Origin: Epiperipatus broadwayi
Lineage: Eukaryota; Onychophora; Udeonychophora; Euonychophora; Peripatidae
Direction: 5' to 3'
DNA: 64,000 nt
Assembly (NCBI GenBank): GCA_028023455.1
Contig: JAQFVV010006305.1
Coordinates: forward strand, 3,339,001-3,403,000
Of this stretch, positions 27,701-41,655 are shown one piece after another. The notes beneath the pieces were generated by a model that was not told the origin of the DNA, did not search any database, and saw nothing but the letters and a program-made list of their open reading frames with translations. A program made the position numbers and the translations under genes. Numbering within the stretch: position 1 is the first letter of the stretch; the number at the start of each line of letters is the position of its first letter.

Positions 27701-29690
27701 CCCTAATCTCACATAACATTTTATTTTTTAAAATAAATTAGTAAAAAAAAAAATTCAAACTATATTTACTGTACTTCTTCATCAAATTTCCTTGAAAACC
27801 ATTCATATTAAAGCTAAAAAAAATGTTTCTTATTTCTTCTTTAGTCACTTAATGTTCTTCTCCCTGCTTGTTCAATTTTAAGGTAAAACAATTATTGCTC
27901 TGTTTAATAAATATTCATAAATGACAATCCTTGGTTTTTTATAATATTTAATACAATTATTAATTATGATATCAATTAATCCCATAAAGAAAACGTCTAC
28001 ATATTCTCTTCTAATATTTTCTGCTAATATTTTCTCCCACGCGACTTTTACGATGCATCTTCTTAGTACTTTGATTTAAATATTCAATAAAACTTTTCTG
28101 TTTCCATGGATTCTTTTCATTAAGTATATTAGATTTATATTTTCTAAATCAAGCATTTCTCCAATGAACACTTTATAATATTTTTAATTCCTCCTAGAGA
28201 AAGTTTTTCTGGTCTTTTTTTTCATAAAAACACAATAGCTCTTTCATATTATTATTCTGTAACTTTTTTTCTTCTTTTAAAATTCTGGTACTATATACTT
28301 TGTAATGTTTCCTTTAAAAAGACAAACATTCTTTCTCCATTATAACTTTTACATAATTTTTTTTTCTTTATGATATACGCATCTTAATTTTTTCCATAGA
28401 GAAGAATAAAAAAAAAAACTTCGGAGTAGCCTTATAAATTTGTGCATCATAAATTTTTCTGACAGCAAGTAACTTCTCTTTTAAGTTTCCCGTATAATGT
28501 CCAAATTATATTCCTCTGAGTTACAATAATAAGTTTCTGGTTGAGCATAAATAAAGCTGTATCAAGGCACTTTACAAATATTTTTCCTTTATCATAACTT
28601 CTATATACTGTTTTCTGTAGTATTTCCATTTTTACTGCAAGGTTTTGGCTAAACTTGAATAAAATATCCTGGTAAGAAAACTTTTAAAACTAGCCCTCCA
28701 TTTAAAGGCAGTTCAAAATATTATATGTTAAAAAACTTTTAAAATAAATATAAAATTTTAAAATTATATCACTTTTCTAGCTTACGATCTTATACAGCTA
28801 AAAAAATATGTTACTCCTTCCTTTACTTACACATTACCTTCTCCCGCTCCATCTAATTCTTATATTTCGTCTGCTAAAATACCTCCGTTGATTGGTTAAT
28901 TACTTTTTAGCGCGAACAAATTTACACTTTTTTAGTTTTATAACAGACTAGACTTTTTTAAAATAAAGAATTTATGATGTAATGATTTAAAATATTACTT
29001 AGAATAGTATTTTTAAACTCAATTATAGTTTTATCAAAATCATTTAAACTTTAAAACAATTATTAAAATATCATTTAATATTTCAACTTTTACTTTAACG
29101 ATAGATAGCAATTATACTTAGTTTTATAATTCACAAACTTTATTATTAAATTCTAACAAGCATGTGTGTGAAGGTATATAATATACAGTCACATGATTAC
29201 TAACTTTATCAGATGATTTGATTTTTAATTTACATCTCGGTCTAAATTACCAAAACTGATATATTTTATAAAATTTTGGAAAATAATTTTAAAAATGTAG
29301 AACTAAATATAATTCTCACCATCCTAAAGTTTATTTTAAAATATATTAGATTAAATTTGAATATTAATTATAATTATAATATTACATATCGTTTTTATTT
29401 AATTTATTAGTTTTAAAACATTACAATTGAATTGTTTAATATACTTTTAACTATTTATAGCTGTATTATTTTATATGGCCAGCTTTTACAACCATAAGCA
29501 AGGATATAATTAAGCTTTATTTAACTGTTTCTTTAAAATAATCCATTACACTTTTATATACCAGGTATTTTCAGCCTTAAATTGTACTATAAGATCTAAT
29601 CGATCATACAATTATCAATATATTACACAAACGTATTTTAAAATTTAAAATTTTTTAGCAATTGACCATTCTACCTTATTATGACCTATA
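24731..29690. other. long AT-rich stretch, nothing recognised
   Basis: About 5 kb of AT-rich DNA with slight local rises in G+C (25.25-25.4 kb, 26.75-26.95 kb) but no coding frame, RNA gene or structured repeat that I can support. Open frames here are Phe/Ile/Leu/Tyr-rich products of T-rich DNA. Confidence 0.45.
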
Positions 29691-29699
29691 GATAAGGGC

Positions 29700-29740
<41 letters not shown>

Positions 29741-29790
29741 AGGATATATATATAAATACATATATATATATATCTATATATATATGTTTT
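29691..29790. repeat. (TA)n tract with 'agggcacaa' left junction
   Basis: 'ataagggcacaat' passes into (AT)n (29703-29736), then interrupted TA/TATC sequence to about 29785. The left junction is the same as at the other TA tracts in the window. Confidence 0.85.
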
Positions 29791-29830
29791 ATGCAATAAC
29801 CTGTAAATTTATACTTTATGTTTGTCTTCA

Positions 29831-29937
29831 ATATAATAATATTAAATCGTGCTTTCACACTTCCAATGTAAAGCTATAACAACAAATTGAAAACTAAATT
29901 AAATGGCTGTGAAAGCATGATTTAATATTATTATATA
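29831..29937. repeat. 29-bp inverted repeat with ~49-base loop
   Basis: 29831-29859 and 29909-29937 are reverse complements with one mismatch; the arms contain 'ataatattaaatcgtgcttt' and 'aaagcatgatttaatatt'. It could be a tiny fold-back element. It sits between the TA tract and the TATC domain. Confidence 0.8.
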
Positions 29938-29949
29938 TGTTTTATGTAT

Positions 29950-31318
<1,369 letters not shown>

Positions 31319-32760
31319 TATGGTAAATAGGTAGATATGTGGATAAATTAATTGATAAATGAATTGATATATGTAGATAAATAGATAAACAGATGAGTAG
31401 ATAGATAGATATTAAGTAGATAGCTAGAAAAGAAATAAATTGATGGGTGGGTAATTAGATAAAGTCAAATAGGGGATATATAAACAGAAATAAAAAAAAT
31501 AAATTGATGAACAAATAGATAATTAGATATATTGAGGATGGTTGAATAGACAGATGGATGGATGAATGGTGGATACCCAGAAAGTCAGGTAGTTAAATAG
31601 ATAAGTAAATAAGTAAATAGATAGATATACATAGATAGGAAGGTAAGCAGATAGAGATAAAAAAAATTGGTGGTTGCATAGATAAATACATGAGATAAAC
31701 AGATAGATAAATAGAATGGATAGGCAGTTAGATAGATAAATATATAAATGGATGGATATATAGATATATTGGAAGTCAGATATATATATATAGACATGAA
31801 TAGGTGGATGGTGAATAAAGTGGTGGATGAATGAATAGCTAAAACATACAGACAAAAATAGACAGATAGGAAAATGAGATAGCTATTAGGTATATCATAT
31901 AGAGCTAATAGATGAATAGGTGTGTAATTCAATAGATAGTTAAAAAGATGAATAGACTTATGGATGAATAGATAAATAGATATATTGATGATTAAGTAGA
32001 TAAATGCATAAGTGAATGAATGGACAGAAGAAAAGCAGATAGTTAAATAGATAGGTAGATACATAAAAATGGTGGAAAGCATATAAATAGATAGAATGGT
32101 GGATGGGTAGATAAATAAATAAGAAAACAAACACATAGAAAGGGTGAATAGGTAAATAGATAGATCAATTATTGGAATAAATATATGGATAAAAAACATA
32201 CATGAATATAGATAGATAGATAAATAGATTAAGTGATTGATAAATAGATGGATGAATAATTTGATGGATAAGTATAGAGATACAGGTAAAGAAATAGCAG
32301 ATAGATAGATGAGTAGATAGATATGTATGTAGGAAAATAGATTGCTAATAGACCAATGAATGAGTGACTAGATAATTAAACAGATGGATGTTTGAAAATA
32401 TAAATAACTGCACAGACCAAAACATATAGATACAAAGACATATAAAAAAGGTTGGTTAAACAGAAAGATAAATTGGTGGGGCAGACAGATATTTAAATAG
32501 ACAGATACATACATAGATAGGAAGATAAGCAGATATATAGATAGAATGGAAGGATTAGCACATGAATATATGAATATATATGAATATATATATATAGAGA
32601 GAGATGTAGGTGAATGTATAGATGGATTGATAAATAAATAGATAGATGGAAATGTAGATAGATGACTGAATGAATAGATAGATGACTGGATAGATAGATT
32701 AACAAATGAACAGATAGATATACAAATACACAGAAAGAGAATAAGATAAATAGATATTGA
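31319..32760. repeat. GATA-rich tetranucleotide domain (opposite polarity)
   Basis: At about 31318 the plus strand changes abruptly from ctat-type to atag/gata/gatg-type words, and stays so until about 32760. This is the reverse complement of the preceding domain in sequence type, with no perfect core. Minus-strand Ser/Ile/Tyr/Leu frames here are repeat translations. Confidence 0.92.
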
Positions 32761-33599
32761 AACAGAAATCTCCAATCCCTTTCCGTTTCACCATCAAACC
32801 TAATGACACTCTCATCTGTGCTAAGTTCGAACCTATTTAAATGTTAATAAATTTAAAATTAGTTCATGTCTGTCTAAACAGCATTATATATTTACGTGCG
32901 AACGAACGCTATAATTAGATAGGATTAGTAAAATTATAGCATCCTAAAATTATTTAATATTTCTAAAAATGTTTATTATATTATTTAAGTTAAGAGTAAA
33001 TTATTAATTTTGTTGTTTAATATTGTAATTTCGTATGTGGATATATAATCTGTGCTATATAGAAGAAAGACATGATTTAAAATATGTAAAAGCCGTTATC
33101 TAAAAATACTATTAAATGTTTCTTTAAAATTGTTAAAAGATTTCTTGTTTTAAATATATTTCAGAGAAAAGTTTCTCGAAAATATATTTAAAAGCTATAT
33201 CAAAATATATTTGTAAATTATTTTTAATAAATATGTGAAAAATGTTTTCGTTTTAAAAAAATGTTATAAGGTTGTTTTTAAATAGAAAGAGTTTCTATGT
33301 AAGATTAAAAATAAAAGCTGGTCAAGTAATTAAAAGATTTTTGGTTGTAAACAAGTGTCATTAACGACCACACCTGGAATTCGTAAAAAGTAAAACTAGT
33401 TAAAAATTTACTAATTAAAATCTCCTTAGATAAGAGTAAGTTATTTTAAAATCTAAATTGGACAATTGTTTGCAACGAAAAATCTTAATTATAATAATAG
33501 CTTATGGAATGTTTCTAACATAAGTTATCTAAGATCTGAATTATAAATTGAAAAACACTTAATTAAATTCCTGAGTTTAGTGAGTCTTGAGGCGGGAGA
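32761..33599. other. AT-rich DNA, nothing recognised
   Basis: No gene or repeat supported. Confidence 0.45.
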
Positions 33600-33686
33600 T
33601 TCCGATAAGGAAAACATATAAATACTCTGTATTTTTTAACAAGAGAAAGACAGCCATATTGTTAGTGAGAGTTGTAGCCAGTCTTC
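33600..33686 (+). promoter_or_regulatory. possible core promoter upstream of the 0.55-kb repeats
   Basis: 'gaggcgggagattccgataa' followed by TATAAATA (33617-33624) and a GA-rich leader resembles a compact pol II promoter or LTR U3/R segment. It lies directly upstream of the first long direct repeat. Evidence is only motif and local composition. Confidence 0.25.
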
Positions 33687-34750
33687 ACAATTGTTAAAGT
33701 TTAACATGTCCGGCTAAAAGCGGGCATCTTGTTGCTGTTACTCCGCGGGAGAATGGGGTTTCTCTCGTCGAAATGCCTAAACCACCATCATGCCAATAGA
33801 AGAGACGAGCCTAACATAATGGGAAAGAGGATGCCGCCCAGTCAAACTAAACCAAACCAACAGCCAAGAACTTGCAGATAAATCATACCAGTACCGTTTT
33901 ATTTTTCAAACCGCAGAGCTCTGTGTAATTGTGTAATTCTGTGTAAATGTAAATAATATCTATATAAGTTAGCTAACTTTCTTTTAAAATAATGATAAAG
34001 CTAAATGTAACCAAAACTTAAATCCATTTAATTAATATTTTAAATATGTTAATTGCTATCCGAAATTTCATGTTTGTTAAAGTTTAAATAATCTGAGTAA
34101 TTTATATTTTCCTTTCATTTAAAGTAAAGTATTTAGTTTAAAGTTATATCACTGCGGTTGTGTCTATATTTCATTGCTTATTTTATTTTAATGATTATTA
34201 TATTTTATATGCCAAAATTTCGAAACAGCGCAGAAAGTTGACAATTGTTAAAGTTTAATACGGTCCGGCTAAAAGCATATCTTGTCGCTTAAGCAACTTA
34301 TGAACGCCTCTTCCCGTCAATGCCTAAACCACCATCGTTTGAGAAATATATCTGCTTCAACATAAACGGGAAAGATGATGTCACCAGTCAGAACCAAACC
34401 AAACAGCTAAGAACTTGCAGATAAATCATACCGGAACGCTTTATTTTTCAAACCGTGAGAGTCTGGTGTAATTTTGCAATGCAAACAAGATTCACAGTTA
34501 GCTAACTTTCTTTTAAAATAACGACAAAAGCTAACAAAGAACGTTAAAACCAAATCCATTTAATTAATATTTTAAAAAACATGTTAATTATGTCTGAAAT
34601 TTCAAGTGTTTGTTAAAGTTTAAATAATCTGATAAATCGCATATTCATTAAAGTAAAGTATTTAGTCAAAGTTATATCACTGCGGTTGTGTCTATATTCT
34701 TTGCTTATTTTTATCTAACGTCATATGCGAATATGTCAAATCGAAACAGT
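33687..34750. repeat. two diverged direct repeats, ~554 and ~510 bp
   Basis: Copy 1 (33687-34240) and copy 2 (34241-34750) share, in order: 'acaattgttaaagttta', 'tccggctaaaagc', 'aatgcctaaaccaccatc', 'agaacttgcagataaatcat', 'ttagctaactttctttt', 'tccatttaattaatatttta' and 'atcactgcggttgtgtctat'. Copy 2 has many small deletions. They are GC-richer than the surroundings and hold no long frame. They may be tandem LTR-like units of an unrecognised retroelement or an exon-like duplication. Confidence 0.8.
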
Positions 34751-36060
34751 TGTATACCATTCCAATATATTTTAAAGATATTATTTGAAAATCTTCTGCA
34801 ATTTATTTGTTAGTCACTTCTGGCGCCTGTTTCTAAATCACTATCACAAACGACCAATATGAAATGTGGCTCTTTGATCAACCAGTTAAAAAACTTAACC
34901 TTATAGTTTTATTTCATAATCAAAATTTCATCTTGATCAATATTGTAAATGCATGTCTACATTTAAATTTTAAAACCATATATATGTTATTTACCTCTTT
35001 CCTAATGATTATCATCTACAAGCGTCCAAGAATAGACCTAACATGTCAAAGCACACTTAGCTAACATTCTCGTAGTAGCATAGACATTTTATATACACAT
35101 CATAATGATAAGAGTTGGTCCCAATTTGATAGAGTTAATATGTTATTAACTCCATATTTTCCTCATAGTATGAAATATACTATTCCTTTGCTTATTGGAT
35201 TGTGAATACTACGATAAACACCGCCTTCGCTACATATAATATACGATCTTAAGATGTGAGCCATCAGCTAAAGCAATGATCCTTCCTTCAGGTATATAGC
35301 TTGCCTGAGCTGGCGTCATGCTGCACACTGTAAGACCCCCGCCTATCTGAACACAATGTTCCTTCTTGTTACTGCGATCGGGTTATGGTGCACCAGGCGC
35401 TATTCAAGAACTCAGTCACCATCCATCCGAGTGACTTTTCCATATTACTTACTCTGTGCTATAAAGGACAGGATTCAATGTCGAACTCCACCCATACAAC
35501 CAGCTTTCATATCTCGAAACCTTCCAGTACCATGTTCGATCGATCATTACTTTAGTCGGCTACGTCACATTAAATTATATATGGCAGTAATAGAAGAAAA
35601 TAAATTCAAGGATCAAAGTTTAATATAATTATCATATACCAAACAATAAATGTAATAGGATTTGGTTTATCAAGATTTATAGACATAACGTAGTGATTAA
35701 TTATGTATTAATTGAAAAAGAAACCTATAAGATGGCACATGTCAAACCCATTTATGAAACAATGAAAGTATTTATCTAAAGCTATTTCAACTGTATAAAA
35801 ATTACTCATACAAGCTATTTATAATTATATATAAAAAGAGAATGCTCTCTTATCCAACCCAATGTTTGTACATTCGATCAAATGTGTAAAAACTGATCAA
35901 TTTCATGCCAATTGTAATAACATATAATTAATTTAACGTATTTCGCTTTCAAGTTCCAAACACTGATGAATTTAACCAATTCTAATTAGTCCTACAGTCC
36001 ATAAGAAAACTATGCATTAAGCAATTAATTTGGTGATATTTTAGTCAATTAAGAACCTTT
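34751..36060. other. AT-rich DNA with a GC-richer island at 35.27-35.56 kb
   Basis: The island carries a mixed-composition frame (35356-35628, 90 codons, plus strand) with Arg, Cys, Pro and Tyr. I recognise no domain, and no convincing splice sites decide whether it is an exon. Confidence 0.3.
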
Positions 36061-36068
36061 TATTCATC

Positions 36069-36283
36069 AGGTCTTATTGTTTCTCCGTAGACCTATGTCG
36101 TCATGGTGGAAAGAGGTATATTGTAATTTCAAGGTGGTCATTCGTAGGTCCAGAGTCCGGAATCCTGCTTACTTAGTTTTAGCTTTACTGACCCTGACAG
36201 CTATAGTCCCAGTCTGGTCAGCTTCGCCTTTGCTTGGATTTCGAATTTCTGTTACGCGAATGTACAAACTTGACTGTTACAGG
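36069..36283 (+). CDS. candidate exon, product unrecognised
   Basis: A GC-richer frame is bracketed by a plausible acceptor (T-rich stretch then 'cag' at 36070) and donor ('ttacaggtaaag' near 36278-36289). It encodes about 70 residues with a basic half (FKVVIRRSRVRNPAY) followed by a hydrophobic segment of about 20 residues (LVLALLTLTAIVPVWSASPL) that could be membrane-spanning or signal-anchor-like. No family is recognised. Neighbouring GC islands at 35.3 kb could be other exons, but no spliced model can be assembled by eye. Chance remains likely. Confidence 0.2.
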
Positions 36284-39200
36284 TAAAGATATAGCATCCA
36301 CCTTTCCACGAAATGTTGACAACCATCCACCATAAAGTGCAACTGCCAAATTGTAAGAATGGTAATTTGAACCACAGAATAAATGAAAAAGAATAAACCA
36401 GAGCGAAACCTTTAATATCTAATAACGTGCTCCATTTTCAAACATAATCAAAACAACAAAACCTTCCAAATCTATATCTCATTTTAATGCTGCACAACAA
36501 AACACTTGAAACTGCGGGAGACAACCCGGCTCGTGTTAAGAAGGAATGCTTATAGGCATATCTGAATATGAAAGAGAAATCACAACAGAAGACAATCAAC
36601 ACCTCTAATCACTGCGTATTATAATAAATTATACAATAATATCACCATGAAATGCATCAAAACACAAAATATCTTCATAAAACTATTCTAAAACATGCTC
36701 TATAAATTTTCCAAAACAAGAGAAATTGAAACAAAACCTCTTTAATCAGCAGCAATCATAACTAAAGTACCATCACTATAATCTATAGTTACCATAATCT
36801 GGGAATTAAACAACATGACTGCATAGATTATTCATCACACACCTAATGACAGATATGTGGTATTAGAATAAACACCTAAATGTTAATATGCTCATACTCC
36901 AAACAAATATTAAACACTGTAGAAGAAATACTTGTACTGTAGAAATATGAAATGTTAATCAATATACTATATGGTAATCAAAACTGCCTCACAAGATTCA
37001 TCAGAACAAGAGCTCCAAAAGATTTTCAGAACCCTACAGCACTGTATCAAAATTTAAAACTCTTCCAGACCCCCATCTTGAACGAAAACACAATATCAAA
37101 CGCAGTACCTTTCTTCACTAGCTCAGCCAGAAAAAAATGTTTCTCCCACTGTTACCCTGTAGTTGAATGCAAGAGGGTTCACTAATGGTCTATTATCTAG
37201 GGTGTGTGGGCCTTCAGTGCTTAATGCTTTCATATAAAGGACACATCACAAAGACTGTTTATATTGAGATTCAGCACCACTGTAATCAAAGAAAGTGTTA
37301 GAAACACAGTAATGGCAATATAGAAACAACAAACCACTATGACACCATTAAATTTAATATAGAATGTATTGTTGAAACTTACATCAATAAACATGTTTAA
37401 AATATCAAAACTATACTAAACTATAGAATAACCCACAGATTAAAACACTCATGAATCAGTCATAATGACTTAGAGAGTTTAAAAGATCAAAGATGAAAAT
37501 TTTTCTCAAACCTAGCGCTGAATTCTACAACAATACAATCCAGCAACAAATGATAAAAACAAACAACTACATCATACACTTCTATCTTATTTCTAAACCA
37601 ATACAGATAATATTCAGTCAATAAACAGTACAACATTGCAAGGGCTAAGAATCAATGCTGACAAATCCTTCCAGATCGTGAAATTCATTCAAGAAATAAA
37701 ATAGTACACGAGAATCAAAATAGACAAAAATAACACCTAATCACCGAAGCCCAAAACAGAACACACACTTCCACATCTCAAAAAGAATGCAGAGTGAAAC
37801 CAACAAATCAAGGAAAATCAACCAGCACACACTAAAACTCCAAAACCTAGAAAGAGATTACCATCTGGATATTAATAAACCGGTGATCTTTCACATTAAG
37901 AGTCAAAACACTACTGTCACACCAACATGAATGTCCGAACGATGTCCGTGACAATCAAAACTTCAGAGCGATTTATATGAATTCTCGTGTTTATAACAGA
38001 ACCAATCACACATGAAAAACCAAGATTCGCATAAGAATTGTTGTGTTAAAAACACAAAGTGTTTGGTGGGAAAAGAAAGAAAAACTTTCTGAGCACTGAC
38101 AGATTCAGCACCAATGGAAGATGATCTCATTAACTATCATATTCATGGAAAATGAGACCCACTCATGGTCTCAAATTCCACATCAACTCCCCATTGGAAC
38201 ACGCCGCATCAGATCAAGAAAACAATTATAGTCATTTACTTCTCAAATTCTCTCAACCAGGGCTGATGAGTGCCATCGAATGATTACGAACCATGCACCA
38301 AGATCATCCATGGCTCTTCAAATCACTGGCCTACGGCCATTAATTAGAATGATATGATGACTCTCTCAGCCATCCTCTAAATTGTGAACCACTTTCCATG
38401 GGAGGTACACACCATCAAAATAGAAACATTAATTGTCACCATGGCTCACTTTACTCTTCAGTTAATAATTTCATATAAGTTTGAGGTGTTTGTTATTAAT
38501 TTGAGAATAAAAATTTCTCCAAAAATTCTGCATTCTCTTGTTGTGATAACACAACTTCAATCTTTGTCAGAAATGAGATCATTAAGTATAGCAGTAAATC
38601 TAGTTTGATATATACACTTCAATAATCCTACTATCTATCACAAAAATAATTCAGATTTAAATGCCATCCTTTAGCAACAAAATCAGGCTTCTTACTTATA
38701 TTAGAGATTTTAAATATGACATGTTCGCTTTTAAATCAAAATTTCTTCCATGATAAATAGTAGAAACTTGATGTGGGTATCTCTTCCATCTTACTCCTTA
38801 CACTGAAAACCCATCAAACTCTAATAGACTTATTTTTTGAGTACATGTTCACTAGATTTGATATTTTTCATTCAAATGCAACTTTGATTGTAATGCTTGA
38901 GACCATATGGTCTCTTGTAGGTTATTTGAAACCATGGCTGGCTCCTCTCAATCCAGAGTTTTCACAACTCAAAGGGATGTGGTAACAATCAAGCATGACA
39001 GAGGCCACAGCGTCCTGGAATTTTATATGGTTTTCTTGTGGCACCAACATCCTTTCAAGACCAGCCAAAGAAGCCTTGTTTGTCATAGCATCCCACAACA
39101 TTAATATTAAACACCACACTGATGAAAGCTCATGCCTTCACTGCCTCTTCAGAGACCTTCATAAAATAGAGAATCAGTTTGTGATGCTCCAAAGTCAACT

Positions 39201-40286
39201 CTATCAAAATGACAAGATATATAGTCTTAAAAACTTGTTACCTGCATCGTACATTAAAAATCTTGGACAGAATACCTATCCATTATAAGGTTTGAAACAA
39301 ACATATCTTCACAAACATCACCAGTAATGCATGTCACTACTAGATGGGCAATTTGTAGGAAAAATAACAAAACCACTTCCCACCTATCATTGCAGATGGG
39401 AAAACTTTATCAGTAGAACACTTATGATGAACATAATAAAAGAATACTCTCCGGGCAGTAAGAATGCAACCACCTTCAATGCACACAACCTAACTGAAGT
39501 ATTGATCCACAGGCACCACAGGATCAAGAGAAAACCACCCATCAGAAAATATCTTTCCTTCCATGATGTAGGTACATCTCAAATTACTTAGACGCATCTT
39601 TGACCCTAGACTCTCAATTCCAATTTGGCAATTCCTATAATGAAGGAAGATGGTGATTATCTCTATACTGGTAAGAGAGGATACTTAACCTTTACCTAAT
39701 GGCGTTTAGTTCCATTTGAAGAAAAAACTGTGTTTATGATCTCCAAACATCAGGCTCATTTCCTCTCATGACACTTGTTAATTAAAATTGGAGAGTCTGT
39801 GACCAAAGACCTTATCCACCCAAATGTCTTAAAGCACATATTCAACAACCAATATGCTAAAGAAGACATCCCTACTGTAATGCAATGGGGCAACATAATC
39901 TCCACCAATGACTATGTCATAATCCACTGAAGTCAGGGCTGAGAAGTCATTCCTAACCTGACATTACATGCCTTGATCAGTGACATAGACATACTTGAAC
40001 ATTTTGGCCAGTATGATGTCCTGCAGCTGCTGTCTCAGATCATAAGTAACTTCATTATACAACAGGGAAATTTATCACTATGGATAGCATTATCACCTGA
40101 TTTTAAACTATTTAATAGCTTCCTTCAGGTTCTCTGAAAAATTTTATGGCTTGATCACATATATAATCCTCTCCTGATGGATTTGGTAAAAATTCATCAG
40201 GTCTTTTACACCCACTCTAAGCAGAGAATTCAACACTTGTCTGCATGGATGATGTAATGATTATCCTCACCATCAAGAAAACATAT
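36284..40286 (+). pseudogene. A/C-rich, coding-like but broken region, unrecognised
   Basis: From about 36.3 kb to the gap the plus strand becomes distinctly A- and C-rich and loses the long AT runs seen elsewhere. Many fragments read like protein on the plus strand (36952-37185, 38773-39288 over several frames, 39331-39591) but stops and frame changes are frequent. Just before the gap the plus strand encodes CMDDVMIIL (from 40242), which resembles a reverse-transcriptase active-site box; the preceding 100 residues in neighbouring frames are not recognisable as RT. It could be a decayed retroelement or another inserted element running into the gap. No domain is assigned. Confidence 0.3.
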
Positions 40287-40786
40287 NNNNNNNNNNNNNN
40301 NNNNNNNNNNNNNNNNNNNNNNNNNNNNNNNNNNNNNNNNNNNNNNNNNNNNNNNNNNNNNNNNNNNNNNNNNNNNNNNNNNNNNNNNNNNNNNNNNNNN
40401 NNNNNNNNNNNNNNNNNNNNNNNNNNNNNNNNNNNNNNNNNNNNNNNNNNNNNNNNNNNNNNNNNNNNNNNNNNNNNNNNNNNNNNNNNNNNNNNNNNNN
40501 NNNNNNNNNNNNNNNNNNNNNNNNNNNNNNNNNNNNNNNNNNNNNNNNNNNNNNNNNNNNNNNNNNNNNNNNNNNNNNNNNNNNNNNNNNNNNNNNNNNN
40601 NNNNNNNNNNNNNNNNNNNNNNNNNNNNNNNNNNNNNNNNNNNNNNNNNNNNNNNNNNNNNNNNNNNNNNNNNNNNNNNNNNNNNNNNNNNNNNNNNNNN
40701 NNNNNNNNNNNNNNNNNNNNNNNNNNNNNNNNNNNNNNNNNNNNNNNNNNNNNNNNNNNNNNNNNNNNNNNNNNNNNNNNNNNNNN
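40287..40786. other. assembly gap (500 N)
   Basis: Exactly 500 N, a conventional placeholder for a gap of unknown size. The left side ends inside the A/C-rich coding-like region; the right side is ordinary AT-rich DNA, so a boundary of that element probably lies in the gap. Confidence 1.
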
Positions 40787-41635
40787 TGTTTTGATTATCA
40801 TCTAAAGCTTTTAGGGTTTGAATTCAGATCAAATAAAAATTATTGTTGATTCCAAACAAATTTGGAATTATTTATTTCATATAGCCAGCTTACAGTTAAA
40901 ACAAACAAATTTTTAAAGTAAAATTGGACATAGGTGTGGAATTAATCTTAATTAGAGTTAAAAGGAATATAAACATTCATTAAAATTCTTGCCCCTTGGC
41001 TTTTGGTAAGTCTAGGAAATCTCCTTTGCTGTTCATTTTTTAAAAAGCTTTTAGAAAAGTCTATGAATTGCATTAGGCTAATTATAGATTGCTTTACATT
41101 TACTTATAGTAAGAGTATTGTTTTAAAACATTATTTGTATTAGAAATATAAGTGTAAACTTTATATTACTTGAACATTGTTTTATCTTTTGCTAAGCATA
41201 TATATTTTTAAAAAACAAAGAAATAACTATGTTAAATACTTATGATAACTATTTATAAATTATATCAATTCATAAATTGTCCCTTGGTAGGGGACTCAAA
41301 AGTAGATATTACTGGATGGATTTTCAGCTGAGTCAATCAATTGCATGGTCAAACATGAAAAAAAAAAGTTTAGTCAAATGATAGAATCATTATGTTTATT
41401 CATAAATTTTGTGTTCAAAAGTCAAGTGACCAATTGAGCAACTAATCATACAATTATTTATTTATAAAATACTATAATTTTTAAAAAAAGTGAGTTTCTG
41501 TTACACAGTTTTATTAATAAAGCAAGCATTCAATTTTTTTTTATTGCTATCTTTCAATAATAATTTAAAACTTATCTAGGAGAACTTATATAGAATAACT
41601 ACGGAAATTACAACCTATATATATATATATATATA
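40787..41635. other. AT-rich DNA ending in a short (TA)n
   Basis: No gene. A (TA)n of about 18 bp lies at 41618-41635, immediately beyond the 3' end of the RTE element. Confidence 0.5.
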
Positions 41636-41655
41636 AAATTGCATCATCATCATCA

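Noticed and set aside
24731-29690. Several 60-90 codon frames (for example 26147-26389, 27089-27358)
   Set aside because: Their Phe/Ile/Leu/Tyr/Lys composition is what T-rich or A-rich DNA produces; no domain, start context or splice structure supports them.
31523-32775. Minus-strand Ser/Ile/Tyr/Leu-rich frames that look like membrane proteins
   Set aside because: They are degenerate GATA repeat read in reverse; several overlap in different frames with the same character.
40217-40805. Open frames across the N run
   Set aside because: They consist of unknown residues from the assembly gap.
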